Below, piece by piece: positions 1 to 8,429 of a stretch of DNA of 64,000 nt. The notes below the pieces were generated by a model. The model saw only the letters and a program-made list of their open reading frames with translations, was not told where the DNA came from and ran no database searches. The stretch is from Puniceicoccaceae bacterium Marseille-Q1082 (GTDB taxonomy: Bacteria; Verrucomicrobiota; Verrucomicrobiia; Opitutales; Intestinicryptomonadaceae): the NCBI GenBank assembly GCA_904424815.1, contig CAJGBI010000002.1, positions 642,206 to 706,205 on the forward strand, read 5' to 3'. The stretch's first letter is position 1; each line of letters starts with the position of its first letter. Both the position numbers and the translations under genes were made by a program.

Positions 1-1171
1 GCGGGGATAACGTCGGTCCTCTCATTTCTATGTCGGAAAGCAATCCGGAGTTTGCGCATTTCCCGCTATTGAACGGCAGCCCCTGCGAGGTGATGAAATT
101 CTTGTAGTTTTCAAAGAGTTTAGGATATGCGGCGTTTATTGTTTCCGTGTCGCAGGCTTCGTATGCGCGTTTGATGAAGTCGGCAAAATTGCGGGCGTTC
201 GGTATTGCCGCATAGTTAACGAAAGAGTCGTCCGCAAGGCGTGGAATTTTCAAAAAGGCGCACATTTCCGCGGCGCGGGAGTCGGTGTTGGTACAGACGG
301 CGGGGAGGCCGGCATTTATCGCGGCGATGCTGCCGTGGACTCTCGGCCCGAGGGCGAAGTTGTATTTTCCGAGAAAAGCTTTCCATTTTTCAGGATTGAA
401 GAAAATTTCCAGATTCCCGCGTTTTGCCCTGCGGTAGTCTTCTAATCTTATTTCCTCCGTGAATTTCCCGAAAACAGACAGGTTTATGAGATCCTTTTCA
501 AGGAAGTCCTGCATGACCGCGGGCGCGTTTTCCGCGCGGTATACCAGCGGGCTCGTCAGCACCGGATTGAGCTCTCCGAACGGGGGCTTTTCAACCCGCC
601 GGCCGGGGCCCGTCTCAAAAAACGACGGACAGCCGATGATTTGAAAGTTTGATATGCCGAGCTTGTCCAGGACATCGGCGGTAAATTCGCCGCGAATCCC
701 GATTTTCTCGCACATTCCGGAGATTTCCCGCAGAAATTTCACGAGGGCGGGCGGGAGCTTTTTGTGAAATTCGGGATCGAAGCCGCCGAACGAATTTGCG
801 CCGAGCCCCGCGATTACCACCGGCTTGCCGCATTTTTTGAGAAACGACACTATGTTTTCGTATGGCAGGCGCAGCCCGTAGGATTCCTCTATCCTTATCT
901 GGTCTTGCAGGACGAGGAACACGTGCGTGCATTCGGCGCGCGCGAACTCCGCGTCGCGCGCGGAGGCGGAGAAATCGTATTCATACACGTTGGCTATGTG
1001 CGAGAGCCCCGCAAAGTCTCCAAGAACCGTCTTGACGAGCGCATAGGTTATGTAGGAATTGCCCGAATTTCCGGCGGCTGGGCGCAGCAGGTTTTCGACG
1101 GTGTCCCCTCCGGCCCTTCCGAAGGAAAGGTTGCTGTTCAGGAAAAACGGCTTGAAGTTTTTTGCGGACAT
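1..1171 (-). CDS. Polysaccharide pyruvyl transferase family protein (partial, 3' end off the left edge)
   Basis: I translated this frame by hand from the ATG at 1171; it stays open for 390 codons to the window edge, so the C-terminus is missing. The protein starts MSAKNFKPFFLNSNL and has no signal peptide, as expected for a cytoplasmic enzyme. A GPRVHGSIAA motif near residue 279 (R-x-H-G), preceded by a short beta strand, is typical of the polysaccharide pyruvyl transferase fold (CsaB/WcaK/EpsI family), which adds pyruvate ketals to sugars or acts as a related GT-B-like transferase. The segment VVIAGLGANSFGG matches the N-terminal domain of the family. It begins 15 bases after the GT2 gene and is the last visible gene of the rfbFGH operon, so it probably decorates or builds the same surface glycan. 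Donor and acceptor cannot be told from sequence. Confidence 0.75.
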   Translation of the reverse strand, partial: MSAKNFKPFFLNSNLSFGRAGGDTVENLLRPAAGNSGNSYITYALVKTVLGDFAGLSHIANVYEYDFSASARDAEFARAECTHVFLVLQDQIRIEESYGLRLPYENIVSFLKKCGKPVVIAGLGANSFGGFDPEFHKKLPPALVKFLREISGMCEKIGIRGEFTADVLDKLGISNFQIIGCPSFFETGPGRRVEKPPFGELNPVLTSPLVYRAENAPAVMQDFLEKDLINLSVFGKFTEEIRLEDYRRAKRGNLEIFFNPEKWKAFLGKYNFALGPRVHGSIAAINAGLPAVCTNTDSRAAEMCAFLKIPRLADDSFVNYAAIPNARNFADFIKRAYEACDTETINAAYPKLFENYKNFITSQGLPFNSGKCANSGLLSDIEMRGPTLSP

Positions 1172-1186
1172 GCGGATGTTTGCGGG

Positions 1187-2338
1187 CTATTCGGTGAAAG
1201 CCTTGCGCTCGCGCAGCTTATGCCTTACGCCCTTAAACGTTACGATAATCCACAGCCTGCGCAACAACAAAAAAAGCAATCCGCCGAGCCCGACTTCCTT
1301 GGCGCTTTTCCGGTGCGGTTCGGGCTTTGAGTACATTTCCCGAAACTCCCTTATGCCGAAGCCGAATTCGCCGCCTATCGCCGCCCGCGCGGAATCGTCC
1401 TGCATGAGCGCGTGCATATGGGCGTATCCGTTTATCTTGTACGGGGAGTTTTTGCAGCCGAGGTAGTGCTCGGCGACCGCGAACTCGAAAATTTCCGCGC
1501 GAGTTTCGCCGGCTTTGATTTTTCCGGCGAATTTCGAGTCCGGCAGGACGCTTTTCAAAAGTTCCGGATCTCTTATGGAATAGAAGATGTCGCAGTACTT
1601 GACGCTTTCGAAATGGGTGCGGCGGTATGCTATGTCGCGGCGCTTTGAGGACGACGTCTGGTTTTCGTGCACGCGGTAGTTTACGACCGCGTCCGGAATG
1701 AAGTCGAACTTTTTGCCTTTTATTATGAGATCCGCCCATATCGACATGTCGAGCATCATCACCATCGACTTGTCTATGCGCGCCTCCCGCAGAACTTCGG
1801 TTTTTGCTATCGAGGCGGGGTAGGGCATGAAGCTTATCCCGCGGATGAGAAGCCCGAGGCATTCCGCCTCCGACATTCCGAACGCGAAATGCGGGCGGCG
1901 CAGCGACCATTTTGTGCCGAGATCCCCGCCGTCTTTGCCTACGTATTCCATGTCGCCGAAGGCGACGTCTGTTTCGGGGTGCGCCTCCATGTGGCCCGCG
2001 AGCCTTTCGAGGCAGTCGGGGCGCATCATGTCGTCGGCGCAGAACAGTTTTGCGTACCTGCCGCGGGCGGCCTTTAAAAATTCAAGAATCAAAACTCCCG
2101 AGCCCGCCCCGAGGTTGGAGGGCATGTCGATGTGCCTTATGCGCGGGTCGCGGAAGGAGCGCGCGATTTGTCGGCATCCGTCGTCCGAGGCGTGGTTGAG
2201 CAGTATGAGCTCGAAGTCCGCGCGCGTTTGGGCGAGTATGGATTCTATGCATTGCCCTATGAACGCCCTGTCGTTGTAATACGGCACGAACACCGACACC
2301 GCGGGAGGTTTCTCCGCGTTTTGGGAAGTCTTTGGCAT
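1187..2338 (-). CDS. Family 2 glycosyltransferase
   Basis: This 383-residue protein opens with the GT2 signature: a VSVFVPYYND strand at residues 14-23, SDDG at 51-54 and the metal/nucleotide-binding ADD at 101-103 (the DxD-like site). About 230 residues of GT-A fold are followed by a helical C-terminal part. There is no signal peptide or obvious membrane segment, so it likely works at the inner face of the membrane, adding a sugar to a lipid-linked glycan. It starts 9 bases after the thiamine-diphosphate enzyme gene and sits in the same operon as the CDP-dideoxysugar genes. It may therefore transfer that sugar, but this is context-based inference. Donor, acceptor and linkage are unknown. Confidence 0.8.
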   Translation of the reverse strand: MPKTSQNAEKPPAVSVFVPYYNDRAFIGQCIESILAQTRADFELILLNHASDDGCRQIARSFRDPRIRHIDMPSNLGAGSGVLILEFLKAARGRYAKLFCADDMMRPDCLERLAGHMEAHPETDVAFGDMEYVGKDGGDLGTKWSLRRPHFAFGMSEAECLGLLIRGISFMPYPASIAKTEVLREARIDKSMVMMLDMSIWADLIIKGKKFDFIPDAVVNYRVHENQTSSSKRRDIAYRRTHFESVKYCDIFYSIRDPELLKSVLPDSKFAGKIKAGETRAEIFEFAVAEHYLGCKNSPYKINGYAHMHALMQDDSARAAIGGEFGFGIREFREMYSKPEPHRKSAKEVGLGGLLFLLLRRLWIIVTFKGVRHKLRERKAFTE

Positions 2339-2347
2339 TTTTGCGTC

Positions 2348-4123
2348 CTATTTGAGCATGTTGGACTCGAATTCTTCCCGATCCAAAAACGGGAACATGT
2401 CTTCGAGCGACGGCGAGATTATCGAGCCGTCGGGCATCTGTTTGGCGGAGAGCTTGGGGGAGAACATGTAGTCGTCCTGGCAGACGATTTCGCAGACGAA
2501 CGGGCCGCGCCTTTCGAGGGCGGCTTTCAGCCTTCCGGCGAGCCCGTCGCCCGTTTCTATCCTTTCGGACTCTATGCCGAAGGCTTTTGCAACCTCGCGG
2601 AAGTCGGGCGTTTCCACGCCGCTTGCGGCGTTGCAGCCAATGTAATGGGCGTTGAAAAAGTTCTTGTGCGTCTGCTTTATCGAGGAGTACCCGTCGTTTC
2701 TTATTATGAAGATTCTTATGGGGAGGTTGTGCGTCTTTATGGTTTGCAGCTCCTGCAAATTCATCATTATGGATCCGTCGCCGGTGTAGCATATCACCTT
2801 TTTGCCGGGGTTCGCGACTGCCGCCCCTATGGCGGCGGGAAGGTCGTAGCCCATCGAGGCGTCGCCGGAGTTCAGGAACATTCTCTGCCCTTTTTTCGTC
2901 ACGGCGCACTGGCAGGTGCATATGCACGGCGAGCCGTTTGCCACGACGAATATGTCGTCGGGGTCGGCAATCGACGTGAGCGTGCGGGTGAGGTTGTAGA
3001 CGTTTACGGGGGCGCCTGCCTCCTGCCGGTATTCGGGGACGTTTTCAAAGGCGTATTTCGAGCGCATTCTCCGGCAGTATTGCGTCCATTCGCCGCCGGC
3101 GCGGAAAGCCCCGAGCCTTTCGGCGAGCGCGGGGAAGAACTCGCGCAGGTCGGCGTTGACCGCCAGGTCGGGCTTTACGAGCGGCTTTTGAAGCTCCGCG
3201 GGGTCGATGTCCACGGCTATCTTGAACGCTTTTTTCGCGAAATTTTCCCAGTTGTAGCTGACCTGCCGCACGTTGTTGCGCGTGCCCAAAAACAGCGCGC
3301 AGTCGGCGTTTTGCAAAATGAAATTCGCCGCGCGCTGCCCCGCCGTCCCGATTCTGCCTGCGGCGTTTTTGTCGCCGGTGGGCAGGACGTCGTAGCCGTT
3401 GAAGGTGGTGGCTATCGGAACGTCGGAGATTTCCGAAAACTTCGCGAGGTTTTCAACCTGTCCGGCGAGCCTCATTCCGTGCCCGGCGACTATCAGCGGG
3501 CGTTTGGCGGACAGCAGCCGTTCGGCGACTTCCGCGATTTTCAAATCGTAGGCGGGCTCGGGCGGAGGTGAGAACTTTTTGAGGCCGGCCTCGTCTATCC
3601 GCGCCGTCTGGACATTCATGGGAATGTCGAGCCACACGGGGCCGAAACGCCCGTGGGTGGCCTCGTAGACAGCCCTGTCGAGGTGGTATTGTATCTCGCG
3701 AGGGTCCGTCACCATGGCGGCGTATTTCGTCAGATGCCTCACGCTCGTTATGATGTCGACCTCCTGGTCTCCGAGCTGGCGGAGCGGGAGGTCGGGGCAG
3801 GAGGCGAGGGTGGTCGCGAACTTGACCTGCCCCGAGATGTAGAGGACGGGCACGGAGTCCGTCCACTGCCCGAACACTCCGTTGAGGCAGTTGATTCCGC
3901 CCGGGCCGGTCGTGACGTTTACCACGGCGAGCTTGCCCGACGAGCGCGCGTAGCCCTCTGCTGCGATTGCGCTCGCCTGCTCGTGGTGGTTGGAAATGTA
4001 CGGGATTTTCGCGCCGATGCCGTTGTTCAGGTGCATCGCGCCGCCCCCCGTAATCATGAACACGTTTTCCACGCCGTAAAAATTTTTGAGCCTGTCGGCG
4101 ATGTAGTCCGATACTTTTACCAT
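2348..4123 (-). CDS. Thiamine-diphosphate enzyme, acetolactate-synthase-like (YerE-type candidate)
   Basis: The product has 591 residues with the three-domain layout of the acetolactate synthase family. The catalytic Glu48 lies in NHHEQASAIA, which activates the thiamine ring. A central domain follows, and the C-terminal ThDP/metal motif starts GDGSIMMN at 448 and ends near IIRND at 476. I placed the start at ATG 4123 (MVKVSDYIAD). The frame is open a further 26 codons, but those overlap the end of the previous gene. The gene begins 4 bases after the SDR gene and is the fifth gene of the rfbFGH operon. In Yersinia pseudotuberculosis O:VI, YerE, a related ThDP flavoenzyme, adds a two-carbon unit from pyruvate to CDP-4-keto-3,6-dideoxyglucose. 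The context fits that role better than valine/isoleucine synthesis, since no ilvN or ilvC is nearby. The exact acyl transfer is inference. Confidence 0.72.
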   Translation of the reverse strand: MVKVSDYIADRLKNFYGVENVFMITGGGAMHLNNGIGAKIPYISNHHEQASAIAAEGYARSSGKLAVVNVTTGPGGINCLNGVFGQWTDSVPVLYISGQVKFATTLASCPDLPLRQLGDQEVDIITSVRHLTKYAAMVTDPREIQYHLDRAVYEATHGRFGPVWLDIPMNVQTARIDEAGLKKFSPPPEPAYDLKIAEVAERLLSAKRPLIVAGHGMRLAGQVENLAKFSEISDVPIATTFNGYDVLPTGDKNAAGRIGTAGQRAANFILQNADCALFLGTRNNVRQVSYNWENFAKKAFKIAVDIDPAELQKPLVKPDLAVNADLREFFPALAERLGAFRAGGEWTQYCRRMRSKYAFENVPEYRQEAGAPVNVYNLTRTLTSIADPDDIFVVANGSPCICTCQCAVTKKGQRMFLNSGDASMGYDLPAAIGAAVANPGKKVICYTGDGSIMMNLQELQTIKTHNLPIRIFIIRNDGYSSIKQTHKNFFNAHYIGCNAASGVETPDFREVAKAFGIESERIETGDGLAGRLKAALERRGPFVCEIVCQDDYMFSPKLSAKQMPDGSIISPSLEDMFPFLDREEFESNMLK

Positions 4124-4127
4124 ACGC

Positions 4128-5009
4128 TTATCTGTCGAATTCCAATAGTTTTCTGTCGATTTTGCCCGCGTTTGCGCGGTAGTATTCCGCCAGGCGCGCA
4201 ACCGCCTCCGGCATGGGGGTAAACTTTGTTTCGGGGAACTCCGCCATCAGGCGCGAGTTGTCGCCGAAATAGTCCGCCCCGAACCCCTCCGCCGCGATTT
4301 TTACCGGAACGCCCCCGAACATTTCGGACACCGTCCGCGCGATGTCCGCGAGCTCGGCGAACCCGGGAGGGGTTATGTTGTAGGTTTTGTGCTTCAAGTC
4401 CGCCGATATGAAAGAGTCGACTATCCGGCAGAAGTCGTCTATGAATACGTAGCTGAATCTCCTGTTTTGGCGCAGGGTGACCGGCATTCCGAACATCGCC
4501 TTGCAGACGGCGTTTGAGATAAACCTTATGGAGTAGTCCTCGTATTTCCCGAAAATCCCGAATATGTTCAAATCAATGAAATTCGGCAGGGACTCCATTC
4601 GCTTTGCGGCTTCGTACTTGCAGAAGCCGTGTTCGTCGCGCGGCATCCTTTTGAATATGTCCTCTTCCCGAGCGCCGGAAATGTCCGCGTCCTGGCCGTA
4701 TATCGCCCCCGAGCCGAAGTTGATGAGCCTGCCGAAGCTTCCGGAGTTTCGGGCGAGGTTTTCGAACATTCGCAGGTTTGAATAGACGAGCGCGTCGCGG
4801 TCGGGAGCGTTGCGGTGGCACGGCTTTACCGCCGAGTGCAATACGCAGTCGAAGGAGTTTTTCGCAAAAAATTCGTCCGCCGCGCGCGTGTCGAGCAGGT
4901 CGAGCTGCGCGCGCGCAGGGGCGGATATTTCGTATTTTTGCGGCAAAAAACTCTCGAGCAGGTTGCGCCCGATAAAGCCGCTTCCGCCCGTTAGCAGGAT
5001 TTTCTTCAT
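4128..5009 (-). CDS. NAD(P)-dependent epimerase/reductase of the extended SDR family
   Basis: This 293-residue enzyme has the Rossmann glycine motif GGSGFIG at residues 8-14 and a catalytic YEAAK (Tyr132, Lys136), with Ser100 as the likely third member of the triad. The ATG at 5009 overlaps the rfbH stop by four bases (ATGA), which fixes the start; a longer frame upstream is an artefact of reading through rfbH. As the gene after rfbFGH it most likely reduces or epimerises the 4-keto product. That could be a plain CDP-3,6-dideoxyhexose reductase/epimerase (as in abequose, paratose or tyvelose routes) or the YerF-like reductase acting after a YerE-type enzyme. The adjacent ThDP gene makes the second option attractive but unproven. 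Confidence 0.78.
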   Translation of the reverse strand: MKKILLTGGSGFIGRNLLESFLPQKYEISAPARAQLDLLDTRAADEFFAKNSFDCVLHSAVKPCHRNAPDRDALVYSNLRMFENLARNSGSFGRLINFGSGAIYGQDADISGAREEDIFKRMPRDEHGFCKYEAAKRMESLPNFIDLNIFGIFGKYEDYSIRFISNAVCKAMFGMPVTLRQNRRFSYVFIDDFCRIVDSFISADLKHKTYNITPPGFAELADIARTVSEMFGGVPVKIAAEGFGADYFGDNSRLMAEFPETKFTPMPEAVARLAEYYRANAGKIDRKLLEFDR

Positions 5010-6361
5010 TTGGATTTCGATTCCGCAAACGCGCGGATTGCGGCGGCGGTCTTTGAGAGCTCGCGCTCGCCGAGGCCGGGGAAGCACCCCACCCAGAAAG
5101 AGTTGTTCATTATCGCCTCCGTTCCCGGAAGCAGCGCGTAGTCGGCCTCGCCGAGCTCGTTGCCGCGCTTTATCGGCCCCCCTCCGATTCTGAGGGGCGC
5201 GCCGGATTCCGTTATCATCGGCTGGCGCAAAATGTTGCCGGCAAACAGCTGCCGCGTCCCGACGCCGTTTTCTTCGAGGTATTCGACGAGCTCGCGCTTC
5301 GAAAACGGCGCGCCGGCGCGGACGGATATCAGGAACCCGAACCACGACGGCTCGGTTTCGGCCTGGGCTTTCGGCAGGGCTATGAATTCTTCGAGCCCCG
5401 CGAGCTTCTCCGCCAGAAAGCGGGCGTTTTCGGTTCTCGCGGCTATGAAGGAGTCGAGCTTTTTGAGCTGCTCCAAGCCGACCGCCGCCTGCCAGTCGGT
5501 GATTTTCAGGTTGTAGCCGATGTGCGAGTACGTGTATTTGTGGTCGTAGCCGTCGGGAAGGTTGCCGCGTTTAAGGCGGAATCTGCTCTTGCAGGTGTCG
5601 TCTTTCCCCGGCTTGCACCAGCAGTCGCGCCCCCAGTCGCGGAATGAGAGCATGATTTTGCGCAGCAGCGGGTCGCTCGTGACGGCGGCGCCCCCCTCGC
5701 CCATCGTGATGTGGTGTGCGGGGTAGAAGCTGAAAGTGCCGATGTGCCCGAAAGTTCCGGCGTACTTTCCGCGAAACTTCGCCCCGAGCGCGTCGCAGGA
5801 GTCCTCTATCAGCCATAGGTTGCGGCGGCGGCAGATTTCCGAAATTTTGTCGAGGTCGAAGGGCGAGCCGAGCGTGTGGGCGATGAAGACGGCTTTGGTT
5901 TTGGGCGAGAGGGCCTCCTCTATTTTGTCGGCGCGAATGTTGTACGTCTCGGGGTCGCAGTCGACGAACACGGGCACGAGCGAATTCTGGAATATCGGGT
6001 TTACCGTCGTCGGAAAGCCCGCGGCGACCGCGACTACCTCGTCGCCCGCTTTCAGGGCGCGCTCCCCGAGTTTTGGGGAGGTCAGGGCGGAGAGCGCGAT
6101 GAGGTTTGCGCTCGAACCCGAATTTGCGGTGAGCGCGAATTTTGCGCCGAGCTTTTTGGCGAACGCCTCCTCGAACATGTCGTTGAACCTTCCGGCTGTG
6201 AGCCACATGTCGAGGGACGCGTCTATCATCGCGCAGAGCTCCTCCTCCCCGATTTTCTTGCCCGACGGGGGGATGTAGTCCCGCTTCGGGGCGTCGGCGC
6301 GCGCCGCCCTCAAATATTCGAGGGCGGCGAGCTTTGCCTTTTCCCTTAAATCTTCGTGCAT
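5006..6361 (-). CDS. rfbH: CDP-4-keto-6-deoxyglucose-3-dehydrase (E1, RfbH/DdhC/AscC)
   Basis: This 451-residue enzyme is a fold-type I PMP enzyme that removes the C3 hydroxyl of CDP-4-keto-6-deoxyglucose. Two features set it apart from ordinary aminotransferases. First, the PLP-lysine is replaced by histidine in SFYPAHHITMGEGG (His216/His217). Second, four cysteines at 189, 247, 249 and 257 give exactly the C-X57-C-X1-C-X7-C spacing described for the [2Fe-2S] cluster of the Yersinia E1 protein. The ring-nitrogen aspartate lies in EDSCDALG (around 187-190). The start at 6361 follows the rfbG stop by one base. E1 needs an iron-sulfur flavoprotein reductase (E3, AscD/DdhD), and none is encoded in this window. 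Confidence 0.95.
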   Translation of the reverse strand: MHEDLREKAKLAALEYLRAARADAPKRDYIPPSGKKIGEEELCAMIDASLDMWLTAGRFNDMFEEAFAKKLGAKFALTANSGSSANLIALSALTSPKLGERALKAGDEVVAVAAGFPTTVNPIFQNSLVPVFVDCDPETYNIRADKIEEALSPKTKAVFIAHTLGSPFDLDKISEICRRRNLWLIEDSCDALGAKFRGKYAGTFGHIGTFSFYPAHHITMGEGGAAVTSDPLLRKIMLSFRDWGRDCWCKPGKDDTCKSRFRLKRGNLPDGYDHKYTYSHIGYNLKITDWQAAVGLEQLKKLDSFIAARTENARFLAEKLAGLEEFIALPKAQAETEPSWFGFLISVRAGAPFSKRELVEYLEENGVGTRQLFAGNILRQPMITESGAPLRIGGGPIKRGNELGEADYALLPGTEAIMNNSFWVGCFPGLGERELSKTAAAIRAFAESKSK

Positions 6362-6362
6362 T

Positions 6363-7457
6363 TCAAAAACTCCATTCTATGTTTTTTGCGCGGGCCTTCT
6401 TTTCAAATTCGGCGATTTGTCCGAGAGTGAAGCCGCGCATGGGTTCGCGGAGGGCGTAGAATCTCTTGTACCATTTTGCGGAGGCCGCGACCGCCTCCGC
6501 CGCATTCATTACGGGGCGGACGCCGAGCTCCCGCTCAGCCTTGGAAATGTCGAGCGAAAGCAGCTTTGCCTCGTGCGGGGCGCCGAACTCAGCCCTATGC
6601 TCCGAAGTTCCGCCTCCCCACGCTTCGGCGAGTATTTCGACGATGTCGCCGACTTTCAAAACCGCCGACGAGTCCGGCCCGAAATTGAAGCCGCAGGAGA
6701 ATCTGGCGGGGTCTTCGAGGAGCTTTTGCGCCAGCCTCATGTAGCCTGCGAGCGGTTCGAGGACGTGCTGCCACGGGCGGACGGAATCGGGGTTGCGCAC
6801 GGGCGCGGGCCTGCCCTGCGACAGGGCGCGCACGCAGTCGGGGACAAGCCTGTCGCGCGCCCAGTCCCCGCCGCCTATGACATTCCCCGCGCGCGCCGAG
6901 GCGAGCGCAAACGGCTTGCCGCCCTCCAAAAACGACCTCCTGTACGACGACGTTAGTATTTCGGAGCACGCCTTGGACGACGAATACATGTCGTATCCGC
7001 CCATCGGGTCGTCCTCGGCGCACGGGCGGCCCGTCTCGGGGTTTTCGTAACATTTGTCCGTAGTTACGTTTACCAGGGCGGCGACGGAGCCGCATTTCCG
7101 CGCCGCCTCAAACACGTTGAGCGTCCCGAGGACGTTCGTCTCATAGGTGAGTTTCGGCTCGGAGTACGACAGGCGCACGAGCGGCTGGGCGGCGAGGTGA
7201 AACACGATTTCGGGGCGCGCTTTCCGGAAGAAGCTTTCAAGCTCTTCGGAATCCCGGATGTCGGCGATTTTCTCGCATTCGAGGATCTCGCCGACGCCCG
7301 CCTCGCGGTACGCCGAAAATTCCGTGTCGGGCAGGAGCGAGTACCCGCAGACTTTAGCGCCGAGCGCGTTCAGCCACAGGGAGAGCCACGAGCCCTTGAA
7401 GCCCGCATGCCCCGTGACGAGAACCCTCCTCCCGTTGAAAACGCCTCCGAAAGCCAT
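6363..7457 (-). CDS. rfbG: CDP-glucose 4,6-dehydratase
   Basis: This 364-residue extended SDR enzyme converts CDP-glucose to CDP-4-keto-6-deoxyglucose. The diagnostic GHAGFKGSW nucleotide-binding loop (residues 16-24) is typical of RfbG/DdhB rather than of dTDP- or GDP-sugar dehydratases. The catalytic Tyr158 and Lys162 are in YSSSK, and the NVTTDKCYEN strand contributes the Thr/Asp/Lys of the active site around 132-135. The start lies 6 bases after the rfbF stop. It supplies the substrate of RfbH, encoded immediately downstream. Confidence 0.95.
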   Translation of the reverse strand: MAFGGVFNGRRVLVTGHAGFKGSWLSLWLNALGAKVCGYSLLPDTEFSAYREAGVGEILECEKIADIRDSEELESFFRKARPEIVFHLAAQPLVRLSYSEPKLTYETNVLGTLNVFEAARKCGSVAALVNVTTDKCYENPETGRPCAEDDPMGGYDMYSSSKACSEILTSSYRRSFLEGGKPFALASARAGNVIGGGDWARDRLVPDCVRALSQGRPAPVRNPDSVRPWQHVLEPLAGYMRLAQKLLEDPARFSCGFNFGPDSSAVLKVGDIVEILAEAWGGGTSEHRAEFGAPHEAKLLSLDISKAERELGVRPVMNAAEAVAASAKWYKRFYALREPMRGFTLGQIAEFEKKARAKNIEWSF

Positions 7458-7463
7458 GGCCGG

Positions 7464-8240
7464 CTACTCCCAGATTTTCCACGGCGCTCGGCCGGAGGCC
7501 CAGAGCTCGTTGAGCTCCTTTTTGTCTTTGAGCATGTCCATCGGGCGCCAGAATCCGCCGTGCATGTAGGCGTTGAGCTGCCCCTCCTCCGAGAGGCGGT
7601 TGAGCGGCCCGCGCTCCCATATAGTGTCGGGCCTGTCGGGAATATAGTCGAACACTTCGGGTTCGAGCGCGAAGAACCCGCCGTTTATCCACGAGTGGGA
7701 ATCTTCGGGCTTTTCGCGGAAATCGGATATTCCCCCGTCCTCGGAAATGCGCAGCGTCCCGAAGCGGGAGGTCGGGCGGACGGCGGTGAGGGTGGCGATT
7801 TTGCCCGATTTGCGGTGGCATTCGAGCAGGGCGGGTATGTCGATGTCGGCCACCCCGTCGCCGTAGGTCAGCATGAAAGTCTCTTTGCCGACGTACTTTT
7901 TTATCTTCGCGATCCTGCCGCCCGTCAGGGTGTCGGCGCCGGTGTCGCACAGGGTGATTTTCCAGGGCTCGGCGCGGTTTTTGTGGATTTCCACGGTGTC
8001 GTCGGCGAGGTTTACGGTGATGTCCGACGAATTGGCGCGGTAGTTAAGGAAATACTCCTTTATGGATTCGCCTTTATAGCCGCACATAACCACGAATTCG
8101 TCGAATCCGTAGTGCGAATATATTTTCATTATGTGCCAAAGTATCGGCTTGCCCCCGATTTCCACCATCGGTTTGGGGCGGACGGTAGTCTCCTCGCCGA
8201 GGCGCGAGCCCAGCCCTCCCGCAAGTATCGCAACTTTCAT
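7464..8240 (-). CDS. rfbF: Glucose-1-phosphate cytidylyltransferase
   Basis: This 258-residue nucleotidyltransferase makes CDP-glucose from CTP and glucose-1-phosphate, the first step of the CDP-3,6-dideoxyhexose pathway. The N-terminus MKVAILAGGLGSRLGEET is the nucleotide-binding loop, followed by RPKPMVEIGGKPILWHI, which carries the lysine of the RfbF family. I chose the ATG at 8240 because it puts the AGGLGSR loop at the usual distance from the start; an in-frame ATG six codons upstream is less likely. It is the first gene of a seven-gene minus-strand operon running to the left edge, with an AT-rich leader upstream. Confidence 0.95.
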   Translation of the reverse strand: MKVAILAGGLGSRLGEETTVRPKPMVEIGGKPILWHIMKIYSHYGFDEFVVMCGYKGESIKEYFLNYRANSSDITVNLADDTVEIHKNRAEPWKITLCDTGADTLTGGRIAKIKKYVGKETFMLTYGDGVADIDIPALLECHRKSGKIATLTAVRPTSRFGTLRISEDGGISDFREKPEDSHSWINGGFFALEPEVFDYIPDRPDTIWERGPLNRLSEEGQLNAYMHGGFWRPMDMLKDKKELNELWASGRAPWKIWE

Positions 8241-8429
8241 AGTACAGCCTTTTCGCATTAAAACCTTCGGCAGAAGGCGCGTTTATTTTCATTTTGCGCA
8301 AATAAAAGCCCGCGTATGAAATTTTGCAATTATAATTTCCTCATTTGCCCAAATGGAGCGCTTTCTCCCTGCGAACGGGGTAGGCATATATTATATGGGT
8401 ATTATAATTGCGCGGCGGCGGGGCGGGGG
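8241..8429 (-). promoter_or_regulatory. AT-rich leader of the rfb operon, possible promoter region
   Basis: This gap between the ABC transporter stop and rfbF contains three TATAAT hexamers on the minus strand, at 8406-8401, 8395-8390 and 8334-8329. None has a convincing TTGACA at the right distance. An interrupted palindrome CATTTG-CC-CAAATG at 8342-8355 could be an operator. It is the only sizeable gap upstream of the seven-gene operon, so the main promoter most likely lies here; the exact site cannot be fixed by eye. Confidence 0.35.

Noticed and set aside
2132-3571. Long plus-strand frame of 479 codons
   Set aside because: It is antisense to the GT2 and ThDP genes, has a composition set by GC bias (Arg/Gly/Val-rich) and no family features.
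2348-4123. Acetolactate synthase for branched amino acids (IlvB)
   Set aside because: No ilvN or ilvC is nearby and the gene is embedded in the CDP-sugar operon; the fold is shared but the context points elsewhere.
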